Shown here in pieces: positions 33,469 to 42,780 of a DNA stretch of 64,000 bases. Position numbers and translations under genes: made by a program. The notes beneath the pieces are model-generated. The model made no database searches and was not told where the DNA came from. It saw only the letters and a list, made by a program, of their open reading frames with translations. Every line of letters starts with the position of its first letter. Position 1 is the first letter of the stretch. This stretch comes from Bacteroidetes bacterium UBA6221 (lineage in GTDB: Bacteria > Bacteroidota > Bacteroidia > Chitinophagales > Chitinophagaceae), in NCBI GenBank assembly GCA_002421685.1, contig DISB01000018.1:424653-488652 (forward strand), read 5' to 3'.

Positions 33469-34874
33469 AACTAAGCTTCCACGGTGCGGCGCGCACAGTT
33501 ACCGGTTCCAAGCATATTGTCCATATCAACAACCCCCGCAAGAAGATATTGCTCGATTGCGGCATGTTCCAGGGTATGGGCAAAGAGACTTTTGAGCTGA
33601 ATTCCAACTGGGGTTTTGAGCCTTCTGAAATAGACTATGTCATTATATCTCATGCGCATATAGACCATATAGGCCTCCTGCCCAAGCTGGTGAAGGATGG
33701 CTACAACGGAAAGATATATTGCACTGTGCCTACGCAAACATTGATGGAGCTCCTGCTGCTCGATTCGGCTTATATACAGGAGGCTGATATTAAGTATGTC
33801 AATAAACGCCGTAACGAGCAGGGTAAGGAGCCTTTCGACCCGCTATATACGGTGGAAGATGTGCACGATGTATTGCCATTGGTAGAAACAGTGGATTACA
33901 ATACATGGTTCAGGATAGATGATGGCATTGAGTTGCTCTATACCGATTGTGGCCACATCCTGGGTAGTGCGGCGGTAAACCTGAAACTGAAAGAGAATGA
34001 TAAAGAAGTAAGGCTAACCTTCAGCGGCGATATAGGCAGGTATAGGGACGTATTGCTTCGTTCTCCCGACGTTTTTCCCCAAGCCGATTTTATTATAATG
34101 GAATCGACCTACGGCGACAAGCTGCATGACCTTATTGCTCCCGCTGCCGAAGACCTGCTTCATTATATCCAGGATACATGCCTTAAAAATAAGGGGAAAC
34201 TTATCATCCCGGCCTTCAGCCTTGGCCGCACGCAGGAGCTGCTATACATGCTGAATATGCTGGAACTGGAACGCAGGCTCCCCGCGCTCAACTATTATGT
34301 AGACAGCCCACTGTCTATCAAAATAACCAATGCAGTAAAGGTGCATCCCGAATGTTTCAACGAGCATGTGCAGGATATGCTGAAACGGGATAACGACGTG
34401 TTCCGGTTCAAAGGCCTGCAGTTTATCGAAGACGTGGAAGAGTCTAAAAAACTGAATTTCATAAAAGAGCCCTGCGTTATTATATCAGCGTCGGGCATGG
34501 CCGAAGCGGGCAGGGTAAAACACCATATAGCCAATAACATTGGCGATGCGCGTAATACTATTCTTATGGTCGGTTATTGCGAACCCAATACATTGGGCGG
34601 CAAGCTGAAAAAGAACCCGGAGAGCGTAAGTATTTTCGGTACTCAGTATAATGTCAGGGCAAGCATCGGTATCATCGATTCCATGAGCGCCCATGCCGAC
34701 TACGAAGACCTCACGCAATGGCTGGCCTGCCAGGATGCGCGCCAGGTGCAGAAAATATTCCTGGTGCATGGCGAGTACGATGTGCAGGAGAAGTTCAGGA
34801 ACCGCCTGATAAGAAAAGGTTACCGCGATGTAGCCATACCCAACCAGCACGAAATGATAGGGCTGGGAATTTAG
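33465..34874 (+). CDS. MBL-fold RNA-processing nuclease (beta-CASP type)
   Basis: A 469-residue protein. The MBL motif is SHAHIDHIG with further ligands in DCGHILGSA and FSGDIGR; a beta-CASP domain occupies about 200-400 with SLGRTQELLY and SGMAEAGRVKHH; the last part has the RMMBL-type motifs SAHADYEDL and LVHGEYDVQ. Such proteins act as RNA exo- or endonucleases and are related to archaeal/eukaryotic CPSF subunits; bacterial members are less well known. It is cytoplasmic. Its start overlaps the stop of a 40-codon leader frame. It converges with kup at 34958. Confidence 0.92.
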   Translation: MKLSFHGAARTVTGSKHIVHINNPRKKILLDCGMFQGMGKETFELNSNWGFEPSEIDYVIISHAHIDHIGLLPKLVKDGYNGKIYCTVPTQTLMELLLLDSAYIQEADIKYVNKRRNEQGKEPFDPLYTVEDVHDVLPLVETVDYNTWFRIDDGIELLYTDCGHILGSAAVNLKLKENDKEVRLTFSGDIGRYRDVLLRSPDVFPQADFIIMESTYGDKLHDLIAPAAEDLLHYIQDTCLKNKGKLIIPAFSLGRTQELLYMLNMLELERRLPALNYYVDSPLSIKITNAVKVHPECFNEHVQDMLKRDNDVFRFKGLQFIEDVEESKKLNFIKEPCVIISASGMAEAGRVKHHIANNIGDARNTILMVGYCEPNTLGGKLKKNPESVSIFGTQYNVRASIGIIDSMSAHADYEDLTQWLACQDARQVQKIFLVHGEYDVQEKFRNRLIRKGYRDVAIPNQHEMIGLGI

Positions 34875-34928
34875 GACGCCTGTTTGTTATCACCCCTCCG
34901 CCTTAGGCGGAAGACAGGGAGCATGCCA

Positions 34929-34955
34929 CCTCCCCTTGGGGGAGGCCGGGAGGGG
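34929..34955. repeat. Dispersed GC-rich palindrome-like repeat, copy C
   Basis: CCTCCCCTTGGGGGAGG and a trailing GGGAGGGG. The left and right arms pair, and a second short palindrome (CCGCCTTAGGCGG) lies just upstream. It sits in the space between the convergent MBL and kup genes, and may serve as a shared terminator. Confidence 0.6.
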
Positions 34956-34957
34956 CC

Positions 34958-36934
34958 TTACTTCGCGAGTATATTCTCGTCTTCCAGCCTCTTCAGTTGT
35001 ATATCCGATACCGTGGAAACAATGATCGGGTATTTCTCGATAGTCACGTCCGACTGGTCCAGCCCGAAGGCGCGTTCTTCCGACAGGCTCACTTTCTTCA
35101 GCAGGAAGTAGGCTTTCATCACCAGCCTTTCCCAAAGCGGCAGCACATTGTCCCGCGACAGGAATTTTTCCAGCACAATGAACCGGAAGTCGCCCATGAT
35201 ATTTCCCTTGTGCAGGGTCTCGTTGCGCGGAATGACGCTTATCTCTTTATTCGCCATCATTTCCTCCACTACCTTTCTGAACATCAGGTGCACCTTATGG
35301 TCTATACGGAATCCCAGCCTGAATTCCACCCGGATGATTTCATTGGGTACTATCGTTTGCACCACGTACTCCGTAGTATAAGGGTCGTCCAGTACGTCCA
35401 CGTGTACGAACCAGTATATATCCGCGCGTTTGGGTTTGCGCTGTAGTATGGAGTACATCACTTTGTGCTCTATCTCGCGTGGATTATTGGCGCTGGTCAG
35501 GTACACCAGGTGGGTAGAATATTTGGTTATAGATTTGTCGTTGCTCAGGTCCTGCAGGTCGGGCACATACTGGTCCAGCCGCACAAACTCCACGTACCTG
35601 TTCTTTATCTTCCTTGCTTTGAACCATGAATACATAACAGCAAATAATAGTCCGCCTATCAATATAGCGAAGTACCCGCCGTGGGGAAATTTCTCGAGAT
35701 TGGCTATAAGGAAAGCGCTTTCTATCGTCAGGAAAATGATGACATAGGTGGCTATCCATATCATGGCTACCCTTCTGATAAACAGGTAGTATGCAAACAG
35801 GATAGAGGTCATGGTCATGCAAATAGCTATAGCAAGGCCATAAGCCGCTTCCATATTAGAAGACTTCCGGAACATAAGCACCATGCTGATGCAACCTACA
35901 AACAAAAGGAAGTTGACACCCGGTATAAAGCATTGCCCGCGTTCTATGGAAGGGTAGTTGATCTTCATCTTGGGCCATACGTTCAGCTTTACAGCTTCGC
36001 TTATCAGCGTAAATGAGCCGGATATCATCGCCTGGCTGGCAATGATGGCAGCCAGCGTCGCAATTACTATCCCGACAATTATGAACGAATGCGGCATCAG
36101 GTCGAAAAACGGGTTGGCGCCTGCTGATGACCATTTTATGCCGTTGTGGGTATTCAGCAGCCAGGCACCCTGCCCCAGGTAGTTCATTATCAGCGCTGTT
36201 TTTACGAATATCCAGGATATACGTATGTTGCTTTTGCCGCAATGCCCCAGGTCGGAGTACAGGGCCTCGGCCCCCGTCGTACACAGGAATACAGCGCCCA
36301 ATATCCAGAAACCTTTGGGATAGGCTGTCAGCAGTTGTATGGCATAGTAGGGGTTAAACGCTTTGAGGATATCCCAGTGCCCGGCAATGTTCAGTATCCC
36401 GAAAGTGGCCAGCATCAGGAACCATATCATCATCACAGGGCCGAAGAACTTACCTATATATGCCGTACCAAATTGCTGAAAGAAAAATAAACCTGACAGG
36501 ATGACTATAACAATGGTGATGATGGTCTTTTCAGTCACATGCCCCATGCCGGGTATAGCCTGCAGGCCTTCTACGGCCGACGTAACGGAAATAGGCGGGG
36601 TTATCATGCCATCTGCCAGCAACGTGGCGCCGCCCACCATTGCGGGAAGAACGGTCCATTTGCCATGCCGCCGCACCTGGGCAAACAGCGCGAATGTACC
36701 GCCTTCACCTTTGTTATCGGCGCGCAGGGTCAGTAGTACATACTTCACGGTGGTCTGCAGTGTCAGCGTCCATATCACGCAGGACAGGCTGCCGAGTATG
36801 AGCATTTCATTGATGACCTTGCCGTTACATATCGCGTTTAAAACGTACAGGGGTGATGTGCCTATATCGCCGTAGATGATACCTAACGCTACTAATAAGC
36901 CTGCAGCGCTGGTTTTATGCAGATGTCTACCCAA
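34958..36934 (-). CDS. kup: Kup-type potassium uptake transporter
   Basis: A 658-residue inner-membrane KUP/HAK/KT transporter. The N-terminus has the family motif GIIYGDIGTSPLYVL; about twelve hydrophobic segments follow to about residue 430, and a soluble C-terminal domain of about 220 residues completes it. It imports potassium, driven by protons. The start is taken as TTG, because a stop lies six codons upstream and no ATG precedes the first conserved motif. It converges with the MBL nuclease. Confidence 0.95.
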   Translation of the reverse strand: MGRHLHKTSAAGLLVALGIIYGDIGTSPLYVLNAICNGKVINEMLILGSLSCVIWTLTLQTTVKYVLLTLRADNKGEGGTFALFAQVRRHGKWTVLPAMVGGATLLADGMITPPISVTSAVEGLQAIPGMGHVTEKTIITIVIVILSGLFFFQQFGTAYIGKFFGPVMMIWFLMLATFGILNIAGHWDILKAFNPYYAIQLLTAYPKGFWILGAVFLCTTGAEALYSDLGHCGKSNIRISWIFVKTALIMNYLGQGAWLLNTHNGIKWSSAGANPFFDLMPHSFIIVGIVIATLAAIIASQAMISGSFTLISEAVKLNVWPKMKINYPSIERGQCFIPGVNFLLFVGCISMVLMFRKSSNMEAAYGLAIAICMTMTSILFAYYLFIRRVAMIWIATYVIIFLTIESAFLIANLEKFPHGGYFAILIGGLLFAVMYSWFKARKIKNRYVEFVRLDQYVPDLQDLSNDKSITKYSTHLVYLTSANNPREIEHKVMYSILQRKPKRADIYWFVHVDVLDDPYTTEYVVQTIVPNEIIRVEFRLGFRIDHKVHLMFRKVVEEMMANKEISVIPRNETLHKGNIMGDFRFIVLEKFLSRDNVLPLWERLVMKAYFLLKKVSLSEERAFGLDQSDVTIEKYPIIVSTVSDIQLKRLEDENILAK

Positions 36935-36982
36935 AGTGAGTTTCTGATAAGATTACAAGATGCAAAGTTAATGTTAAAAATA

Positions 36983-37010
36983 TTGTAACGAAAAGAATAT
37001 AGTAACTTTG
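36983..37010 (+). promoter_or_regulatory. Promoter upstream of dusB
   Basis: TTG (36983-36985) and TAACTTTG (37003-37010), separated by 17 bases, fit the Bacteroidota -33/-7 pattern well. The -7 element ends only eight bases before the dusB ATG, so the transcript would have a leader of very few bases. Confidence 0.6.
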
Positions 37011-37018
37011 CGGCGCAA

Positions 37019-38014
37019 ATGGTGAGGATCGGTAAAATAGAATTAGGTGAGTTTCCGCTGTTGCTGGCCCCGATGGAGGACGTCAGCGATCCGCCGTTCC
37101 GTGCTGTATGTAAAGAGCATGGCGCCGACCTCATGTTTACCGAGTTCATATCCTCTGAAGGGCTGATACGCGATGCTATAAAGAGCCGGCAAAAGCTGGA
37201 TATTTTTGAGGAGGAACGCCCCGTAGGCATCCAGGTATTTGGCGGGGATGAAGAAGCTATGGCCATGGCGGCAAGTATTGTAGATACCACCAACCCCGAC
37301 CTGGTGGATATTAACTTCGGCTGCCCGGTAAAGAAGGTGGTATGCAAGGGCGCAGGCGCCGCTGTGCTGAAAGATGTCGGTCTAATGGTGCGCCTTACAC
37401 AAGCCGTTATCAAATCCACATCCCTGCCTGTTACGGTAAAGACCAGGCTGGGCTGGGACGACGGTTCAAAAAACATTGAAGAGGTGGCGGAGCGCCTGCA
37501 GGATATTGGGGTGCAGGCCTTGTCCATACATGGGCGTACCCGTGTACAGATGTACAAAGGCGATGCCGACTGGAGGCTGATAGCTAAGGTGAAAGACAAT
37601 CCCCGTATCAGCATCCCGATATTTGGCAACGGCGATATTGACAGTCCGCAAAAGGCATTGGAGTATAAAAACAGGTACGGCGTCGACGGAATAATGATAG
37701 GAAGGGCCGCTATCGGTTATCCCTGGATATTCCGGGAAATAAAACACTATATGGCTACGGGGGAAATATTACCACCGCCTTCCCTCGACGAAAGGCTGGC
37801 TGCATGCCGCAAACACCTGCACGGTTCCGTGCAGTGGAAAGGCGAGCGGCTTGGGCTGTTGGAGATGCGCCGCCACTATGCCAATTACCTGAAGGGACTG
37901 TCTCATATCAAAGAGTTTCGCACCCGCCTGGTGACGGCCGATAATTTGCAGGAGCTGGAAGCTGTATTTGACGATATCAGGATGTATTACGAAGGTGTCG
38001 CCCTGCCTGCTTAG
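37019..38014 (+). CDS. dusB: tRNA-dihydrouridine synthase
   Basis: A 331-residue FMN-dependent TIM-barrel enzyme with LLAPMEDVSDPPFR near the N-terminus, the substrate-binding and active-site cysteine in NFGCPVKKVVCKGAGAA, KTRLGWDDG, SIHGRTRVQMYKG and FGNGDIDSPQ, and a helical C-terminal domain. It reduces uridine to dihydrouridine in the D-loop of tRNAs; DusB is the commonest bacterial type, and the length fits. The ATG at 37019 is only eight bases from a strong promoter element, so the mRNA may be nearly leaderless. It overlaps the stop of the convergent CHASE3 protein by four bases. Confidence 0.93.
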   Translation: MVRIGKIELGEFPLLLAPMEDVSDPPFRAVCKEHGADLMFTEFISSEGLIRDAIKSRQKLDIFEEERPVGIQVFGGDEEAMAMAASIVDTTNPDLVDINFGCPVKKVVCKGAGAAVLKDVGLMVRLTQAVIKSTSLPVTVKTRLGWDDGSKNIEEVAERLQDIGVQALSIHGRTRVQMYKGDADWRLIAKVKDNPRISIPIFGNGDIDSPQKALEYKNRYGVDGIMIGRAAIGYPWIFREIKHYMATGEILPPPSLDERLAACRKHLHGSVQWKGERLGLLEMRRHYANYLKGLSHIKEFRTRLVTADNLQELEAVFDDIRMYYEGVALPA

Positions 38015-38658
38015 TACGCTACTTTCTTTTTGTGAAACCTGAACAGGGCGAAATAGCAGCCGCTCACTACTACTACTGAGAATAGCAGGATGCCGAGTAC
38101 ATATTTGGGTGTCAGCTCACGTGCCTCATCCCTGTACTTACGCCTTTCCGTCAGCACTTCATTTTCAGTTTGCACCATTTCTTCGCTCAGGTTCAGCAGG
38201 CTATCCATTGTTTTTTTGCCATTCAGCAGGTAAGTCTTTTTTATATCGGCATCAGTGCCTGCAAAATCCTGTATGCTTAAAGTCTGCTTCAGCAGGTCTA
38301 TCCGTTTGTCCACCAACCGGCCCAACTGTTTTGCATATTCAGCTTGCAATGGATTGCCCGTCGTAAGAAAAATTACCGTATCGGCGGCTTGTTTCGATTG
38401 TTCGATAGCTTCGTAGAAATGCTCCAGGAAAACATTGTCCCCGGTTAGCAAAAAGCCTCTTTGCGCAGACTCACAGGTACTTATTTCCGCTTCTACCTGC
38501 CTCAGTTTTTGTTTTATACGCACACTCTCCGTCACACTGTCAAAGGCCTTATCCAGCACTTTGATGCGGTTGTAAAAGAATGCTCCGCAAAACAGCAGCG
38601 ATGCTATATAAATAACAAAGAGTATGGAAGTGAATTTTATGTAACTGTTGTTGGCCAT
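38011..38658 (-). CDS. CHASE3-domain membrane protein without an output domain
   Basis: A 215-residue protein: an N-terminal helix (about 10-30), a periplasmic CHASE3 sensor domain (about 35-180) recognisable by CESAQRGFLLTGD, and a second helix (LGILLFSVVVVSGCYFAL) near the end, followed by only ten basic residues. CHASE3 domains normally form the sensor of histidine kinases, cyclases or chemoreceptors. Here no kinase, HAMP or other output module follows, and none begins nearby. It may be a truncated sensor or a stand-alone partner of another membrane kinase. The start is a good ATG. Confidence 0.8.
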   Translation of the reverse strand: MANNSYIKFTSILFVIYIASLLFCGAFFYNRIKVLDKAFDSVTESVRIKQKLRQVEAEISTCESAQRGFLLTGDNVFLEHFYEAIEQSKQAADTVIFLTTGNPLQAEYAKQLGRLVDKRIDLLKQTLSIQDFAGTDADIKKTYLLNGKKTMDSLLNLSEEMVQTENEVLTERRKYRDEARELTPKYVLGILLFSVVVVSGCYFALFRFHKKKVAY

Positions 38659-38768
38659 CCGTCTATATGCAGTGATATGCAGCGCAGAACATAAAAGTAT
38701 ATAAAGTCGAATTATTTCTTATTCCCATCATGAGTATTTTCACCTGATTGTCAAATATCCGGCCCTGG

Positions 38769-38800
38769 TTTGTTATATGACAATTGACCCCATACATTTG
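38769..38800 (+). promoter_or_regulatory. Bacteroidota promoter before the T9SS-secreted protein gene
   Basis: TTTG (38769-38772), 20 bases, then TACATTTG (38793-38800): a close match to the TTTG-n19/20-TAnnTTTG promoter. The -7 element is 28 bases before the ATG at 38829. Confidence 0.75.
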
Positions 38801-38828
38801 AAAATCGTCAACCCAATAACTAAATCTT

Positions 38829-40497
38829 ATGAAAAAAACACTTACAGCTTTATCCCTTTTTATTTGTTCCACCACCGGTAGCTTCGCACAAGCTACATTT
38901 AATACCAAAGAATATGTGGATATCGGCAATATAAAAGCAGCGGTATTGCTGCATGGTGATATGAACTGGGACGCTGCCAGCCTGTCCTCTCAATGTGAAT
39001 TTCCTAAAGGGAGCGGTATACACCTGTCCGGGGCCACTACCATATGGATGGGAAGTTACGATGATCAAGGCCAGTTACATGTAGCTGCACAGACTTACAG
39101 GCAAACAGGCAACGATTTCTGGCCCGGCCCGCTGGATAGTAACGGCAGCCTGGATCTGGCTACAAGTACGCAATGGGCGCGTATATGGAAGGTAAACTAC
39201 CTGGAGATAGGCCAGCACATCAGCAACACCAACCGCACTGTGACAAATACACCGCCTGCAATATTGGAATGGCCGGCGAAGGGTAATCCATATGCAAAAG
39301 GTAATAACGGTGCACCCCTCACCATCACTACCGATATGGCGCCCTTTGTTGATGTGAACAGCGACGGGAACTATAATCCTTTACATGGTGACTACCCTGA
39401 GATTAAAGGCGACCAGATGCTCTGGTGGGTATTCAGCGACAACGGCCCTACTCACAACAACGCGGTATCACAGCCACTGGAGGTTGAGGTACATGCAAAG
39501 GCCTATGCATATGCGCGTGGTACCCTGGTAGACAAATGTGATATTCTATGAATTGGATGTAATCAACAAATCCTTATGGAATTACCGGAGTTTCCGGCTG
39601 GCCATTAATGCTGATATGGATTTAGGTTACCCTCATGACGATTATATAGGTTTCGACTCGGCACGCAGGCTGGGTTATGTTTATAACGGCAATACCGTGG
39701 ACGGCACGGGGCAGTCTGATGCATATGGTAACACACCCCCGGTTGCCGGCTATACTCTTTTGGCTCTGCCCGGCGATAATAGTATAGGCAACGAGCCCGC
39801 AGGCAGTTTTATGACTTTTAATAATGATAATTCAGCAGCAGGCAACCCGGTAAATGCCAGTGAGTTTCACAGTTATATGAACTCCCGTTTCAGGGATGGA
39901 AAGCACCTGAACAATGATTTTGCAGGAAAAGGGACTCCTTCCTTTGGGCGTGGTACAGGCCCGCAGGCAAACTATATGTTTACAGGCAACCCGGCGGATA
40001 CAAACGCATGGTCGGAATGCAACTGCTACAACCCGGTTGGCGACAGGCGATTTGTATTGTCAACAGGTGATATTCTTATGTACCAGCTAACCAAGGTTCG
40101 CATTGCTTTTGCACTGGTAACTACCAACAGGGGGGCAAATAATGCTTGCCCCGGCGTTGATATTACGGGAGTAAAAGAGGTAACAGATACTGCATGGAAG
40201 TATTACCGCAACCCGCCCGCAAGCAGGCTGGCAGTAAAAGATGTTGTGAGTAATAAGCTGCTGCAACTGCACCCCAATCCCGCAAACGATATCCTGAATA
40301 TTAGTCTGGCTGATGACACGCTGCCGTCTGATATCACCCTTGCCGTATACGATATTACCGGTAGGAAAATGAACGTTGGCTATTCTGCAAAAGGTGACAA
40401 TATCCAGGCAGACGTATCTCTGCTGCCTCCCGGCATATACAGTATCAGGTTGTGCAACGCAGAGATAAATAAAGCAGCGGTATTTGTGAAAGAGTAG
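38829..40497 (+). pseudogene. T9SS-secreted surface protein, frameshifted
   Basis: The N-terminal frame (38829-39551) starts with a signal peptide (SLFICSTTGSFAQ) and continues through YNPLHGDYPEIKGDQMLWWVF to a stop at 39551. The other frame picks up around 39538 with FYELDVINKSLWNYRSFRL and runs to 40497, ending in a type A T9SS sorting domain (LHPNPANDILNI, then VYDITGRKM and the final VFVKE). The two frames are continuous in sense near 39535-39550, so one base has probably been lost or gained there. Together they would make about 555 residues. The promoter is intact. It is either a broken gene or a sequencing/assembly error. Confidence 0.85.
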
Positions 40498-40498
40498 G

Positions 40499-41572
40499 CT
40501 ACTTCACCTGCCTGAAAAACAAATACGCCGCCAGTACGCTGAAGATAATATTAGGTATCCATACGGCAAGCAAAGGGTTAAGCCCGGCATTGGTGGCGAA
40601 TGTATTGGTGAGCTGCATAGCCATGATATACATTGCGCTGATGATAATGCCCACTGCCAGGTGCAGCCCGCTGCCACCCCTTACCTTTCTGCTGGCTATC
40701 GATGCCCCGATGATGGTGAGTATCAGCCCGGCGAATGGCTGTGCGGTACGCCTGTATTTTTCTACGTAAAAAAAGTTGAGCGTTTCCCTGCCGCGCAGTT
40801 TTTCACGGGCGATGTATTTATTCAGTTGCGGTGTGGTAAGGGCGTCTTTTATCGCTTCGTCTTCTACCAGGTCACCGGGAGTAAAGGGAAATTTTTTTTC
40901 CAGTTCCGCCTTCTGTGTGAATGTTTCCGAAAGACTGTCGTTGGTGCGGATTTTTACACCATACAGCATCCAGGTTTTCTTTACCGAGTCATAGCTCACC
41001 CTGTCCGCCATCAGCTTTTCTTTTATATGCGTGTCTTCTATTGTTTCGGCGGTGAAGCGGTAGCCGAAATTAGAAGTGAAATCATAGTTTTGGATAAACA
41101 CATAGAGGTTTTCGCGCAGCCGCAGGTGCACGTTTTTGTCAGACGACTGGGCGGTATAGTGTATATACTTATCCTCAAAGGCTATCCTTTTTTTGTTGGC
41201 CGCCGGCACTATATAGTGATTGGCTATTAGTGAAATAAGGCAGAGCAACCCGCTGGCAATTAAGTATGGCCTCATCAACCGTTGAAACGATACGCCCGAA
41301 GACAATATGGCTATTATCTCCGACTTATACGCCATCTTCGATGTGAAGAATATCGTAGCGATGAAAATGAACAGGGGAAAGAGCAAGGCGGTGATATGCG
41401 GAATGAAATTGCTGAAGTACCTCAGTATATCTGCGGTGGGCACGCTCTTCTTCACAAAGTCCTCTACCTTCTCCGAGTAGTCTATCACGCAGGCTATGAT
41501 GGCCAGTATCATGATGGCGTAGAAAAACGTACCCAGGAATTTTTTTATGATATAGAGGTCTAATTTTTTCAT
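40499..41572 (-). CDS. LptF/LptG-family LPS export permease (YjgP/YjgQ)
   Basis: A 357-residue inner-membrane protein with three to four helices at the N-terminus, a periplasmic jellyroll-like domain (about 105-265) and three helices at the end, the YjgP/YjgQ layout. It begins MKKLDLYIIKKFLGTFFYAI, typical for LptG-like proteins of Bacteroidota. With a second such permease, an ATPase (LptB) and LptC it pulls LPS from the inner membrane for transport to the outer membrane. The other components are not in the window. It follows tgt after seven bases on the minus strand, so they are probably co-transcribed. Confidence 0.92.
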   Translation of the reverse strand: MKKLDLYIIKKFLGTFFYAIMILAIIACVIDYSEKVEDFVKKSVPTADILRYFSNFIPHITALLFPLFIFIATIFFTSKMAYKSEIIAILSSGVSFQRLMRPYLIASGLLCLISLIANHYIVPAANKKRIAFEDKYIHYTAQSSDKNVHLRLRENLYVFIQNYDFTSNFGYRFTAETIEDTHIKEKLMADRVSYDSVKKTWMLYGVKIRTNDSLSETFTQKAELEKKFPFTPGDLVEDEAIKDALTTPQLNKYIAREKLRGRETLNFFYVEKYRRTAQPFAGLILTIIGASIASRKVRGGSGLHLAVGIIISAMYIMAMQLTNTFATNAGLNPLLAVWIPNIIFSVLAAYLFFRQVK

Positions 41573-41579
41573 CCTTGCT

Positions 41580-42710
41580 TTACAACCTTTGCTTTAATAC
41601 CGGTATCATTTCTTTTTTCCAGCTATGGAAATCGCCCTGTAAAATATGGTGGCGCGCCTGCTTTACCAAATGCAGGTAAAAGGCCAGGTTGTGCACGCTG
41701 GCTATTTGCAGGCCCAGCAGTTCGTTGGCTACAAACAGGTGGCGCAGGTAGGCCTTGGTGTAAAAATTGCTGGTAGGGCAGTCTATGGTCTCATCTATCG
41801 GGCTGAAATCGTTGGCCCATCTTTTATTTTTTATGTTGATAACCCCGTTGCCGGTAAACAGCATACCGTTGCGCCCGTTGCGGGTGGGCATTACGCAGTC
41901 AAACATATCTATACCCAGCGAAATATTCTCCAGTATATTCCAGGGATTGCCTACGCCCATCAGGTAGCGCGGCTTATTTGCCGGCAGGTGCTCACAGCAC
42001 AGCGCGCTCATCTCGTACATCATCTCCTCCGGCTCTCCTACAGATAGTCCGCCTATGGCATTGCCATCACATTCCATAGAGGCAATAAACTCTGATGAGG
42101 CCACGCGTAGGTCTTTATACGTACTGCCTTGCACTATCGGGAACAGCGATTGCTCATACTCGTATTTAGGTTCCGTCTCGTCCATGCGCTGCACACAGCG
42201 GGCCAGCCAGCGGTGTGTCAGTTCCATCGACTTTTTGGCATAGGCATATTCGCTGGGGTAGGGCGGGCATTCGTCAAAAGCCATGATAATATCTGCGCCT
42301 ATGCTGCGCTGTATGTCTATTACATTTTCGGGGGTGAACAAATGCCTCGACCCGTCTATATGCGACTGGAACAACGCGCCCTCTTCGGTCAGCTTACGGT
42401 TGTTGGCCAGCGAAAATACCTGGTAGCCGCCGCTGTCGGTCAGTATAGGCCTGTCCCAGCCATTGAATTTATGTAATCCCCCCGCCTGCTCCAGTATCTC
42501 CGTTCCGGGCCGCAGGTACAGGTGATAAGTGTTGCCCAGTATTATCTCCGCCTTTATTTTTTCCTTTAGTTGCTGCTGTGTTACCGCCTTTACGCTGCCT
42601 ATGGTGCCCACCGGCATGAAGATAGGCGTCTCGATAGTGCCGTGCGCGGTAGTGATTGTCCCCGCCCTGGCCGACGAGTTAGCGTCTGTTCCTGATAGTT
42701 GAAATTCCAT
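41580..42710 (-). CDS. tgt: Queuine tRNA-ribosyltransferase
   Basis: A 376-residue TIM-barrel TGT. Visible motifs are LTDSGGYQVFSL (substrate-contact), GGLSVGEPEEMMYEM, and DMFDCVMPTRNGRNG with the catalytic aspartates. TGT exchanges guanine for the queuine precursor in tRNAs with GUN anticodons. An oddity is that the usual zinc-binding CxCxxC segment near the C-terminus is not present: the region reads DCPTSNFYTKAYLRHLF, leaving one cysteine and the later histidine of SVHNLAFYL. The start is the ATG at 42710, divergent from the glycosyltransferase. LptF/G-type permease follows. Confidence 0.93.
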   Translation of the reverse strand: MEFQLSGTDANSSARAGTITTAHGTIETPIFMPVGTIGSVKAVTQQQLKEKIKAEIILGNTYHLYLRPGTEILEQAGGLHKFNGWDRPILTDSGGYQVFSLANNRKLTEEGALFQSHIDGSRHLFTPENVIDIQRSIGADIIMAFDECPPYPSEYAYAKKSMELTHRWLARCVQRMDETEPKYEYEQSLFPIVQGSTYKDLRVASSEFIASMECDGNAIGGLSVGEPEEMMYEMSALCCEHLPANKPRYLMGVGNPWNILENISLGIDMFDCVMPTRNGRNGMLFTGNGVINIKNKRWANDFSPIDETIDCPTSNFYTKAYLRHLFVANELLGLQIASVHNLAFYLHLVKQARHHILQGDFHSWKKEMIPVLKQRL

Positions 42711-42780
42711 TATTGCCTGGCCAAAAATCTGCTTTATAAACTGAATACGCTGTTAAAACTATTATTTGTTTCTTTGCTGT

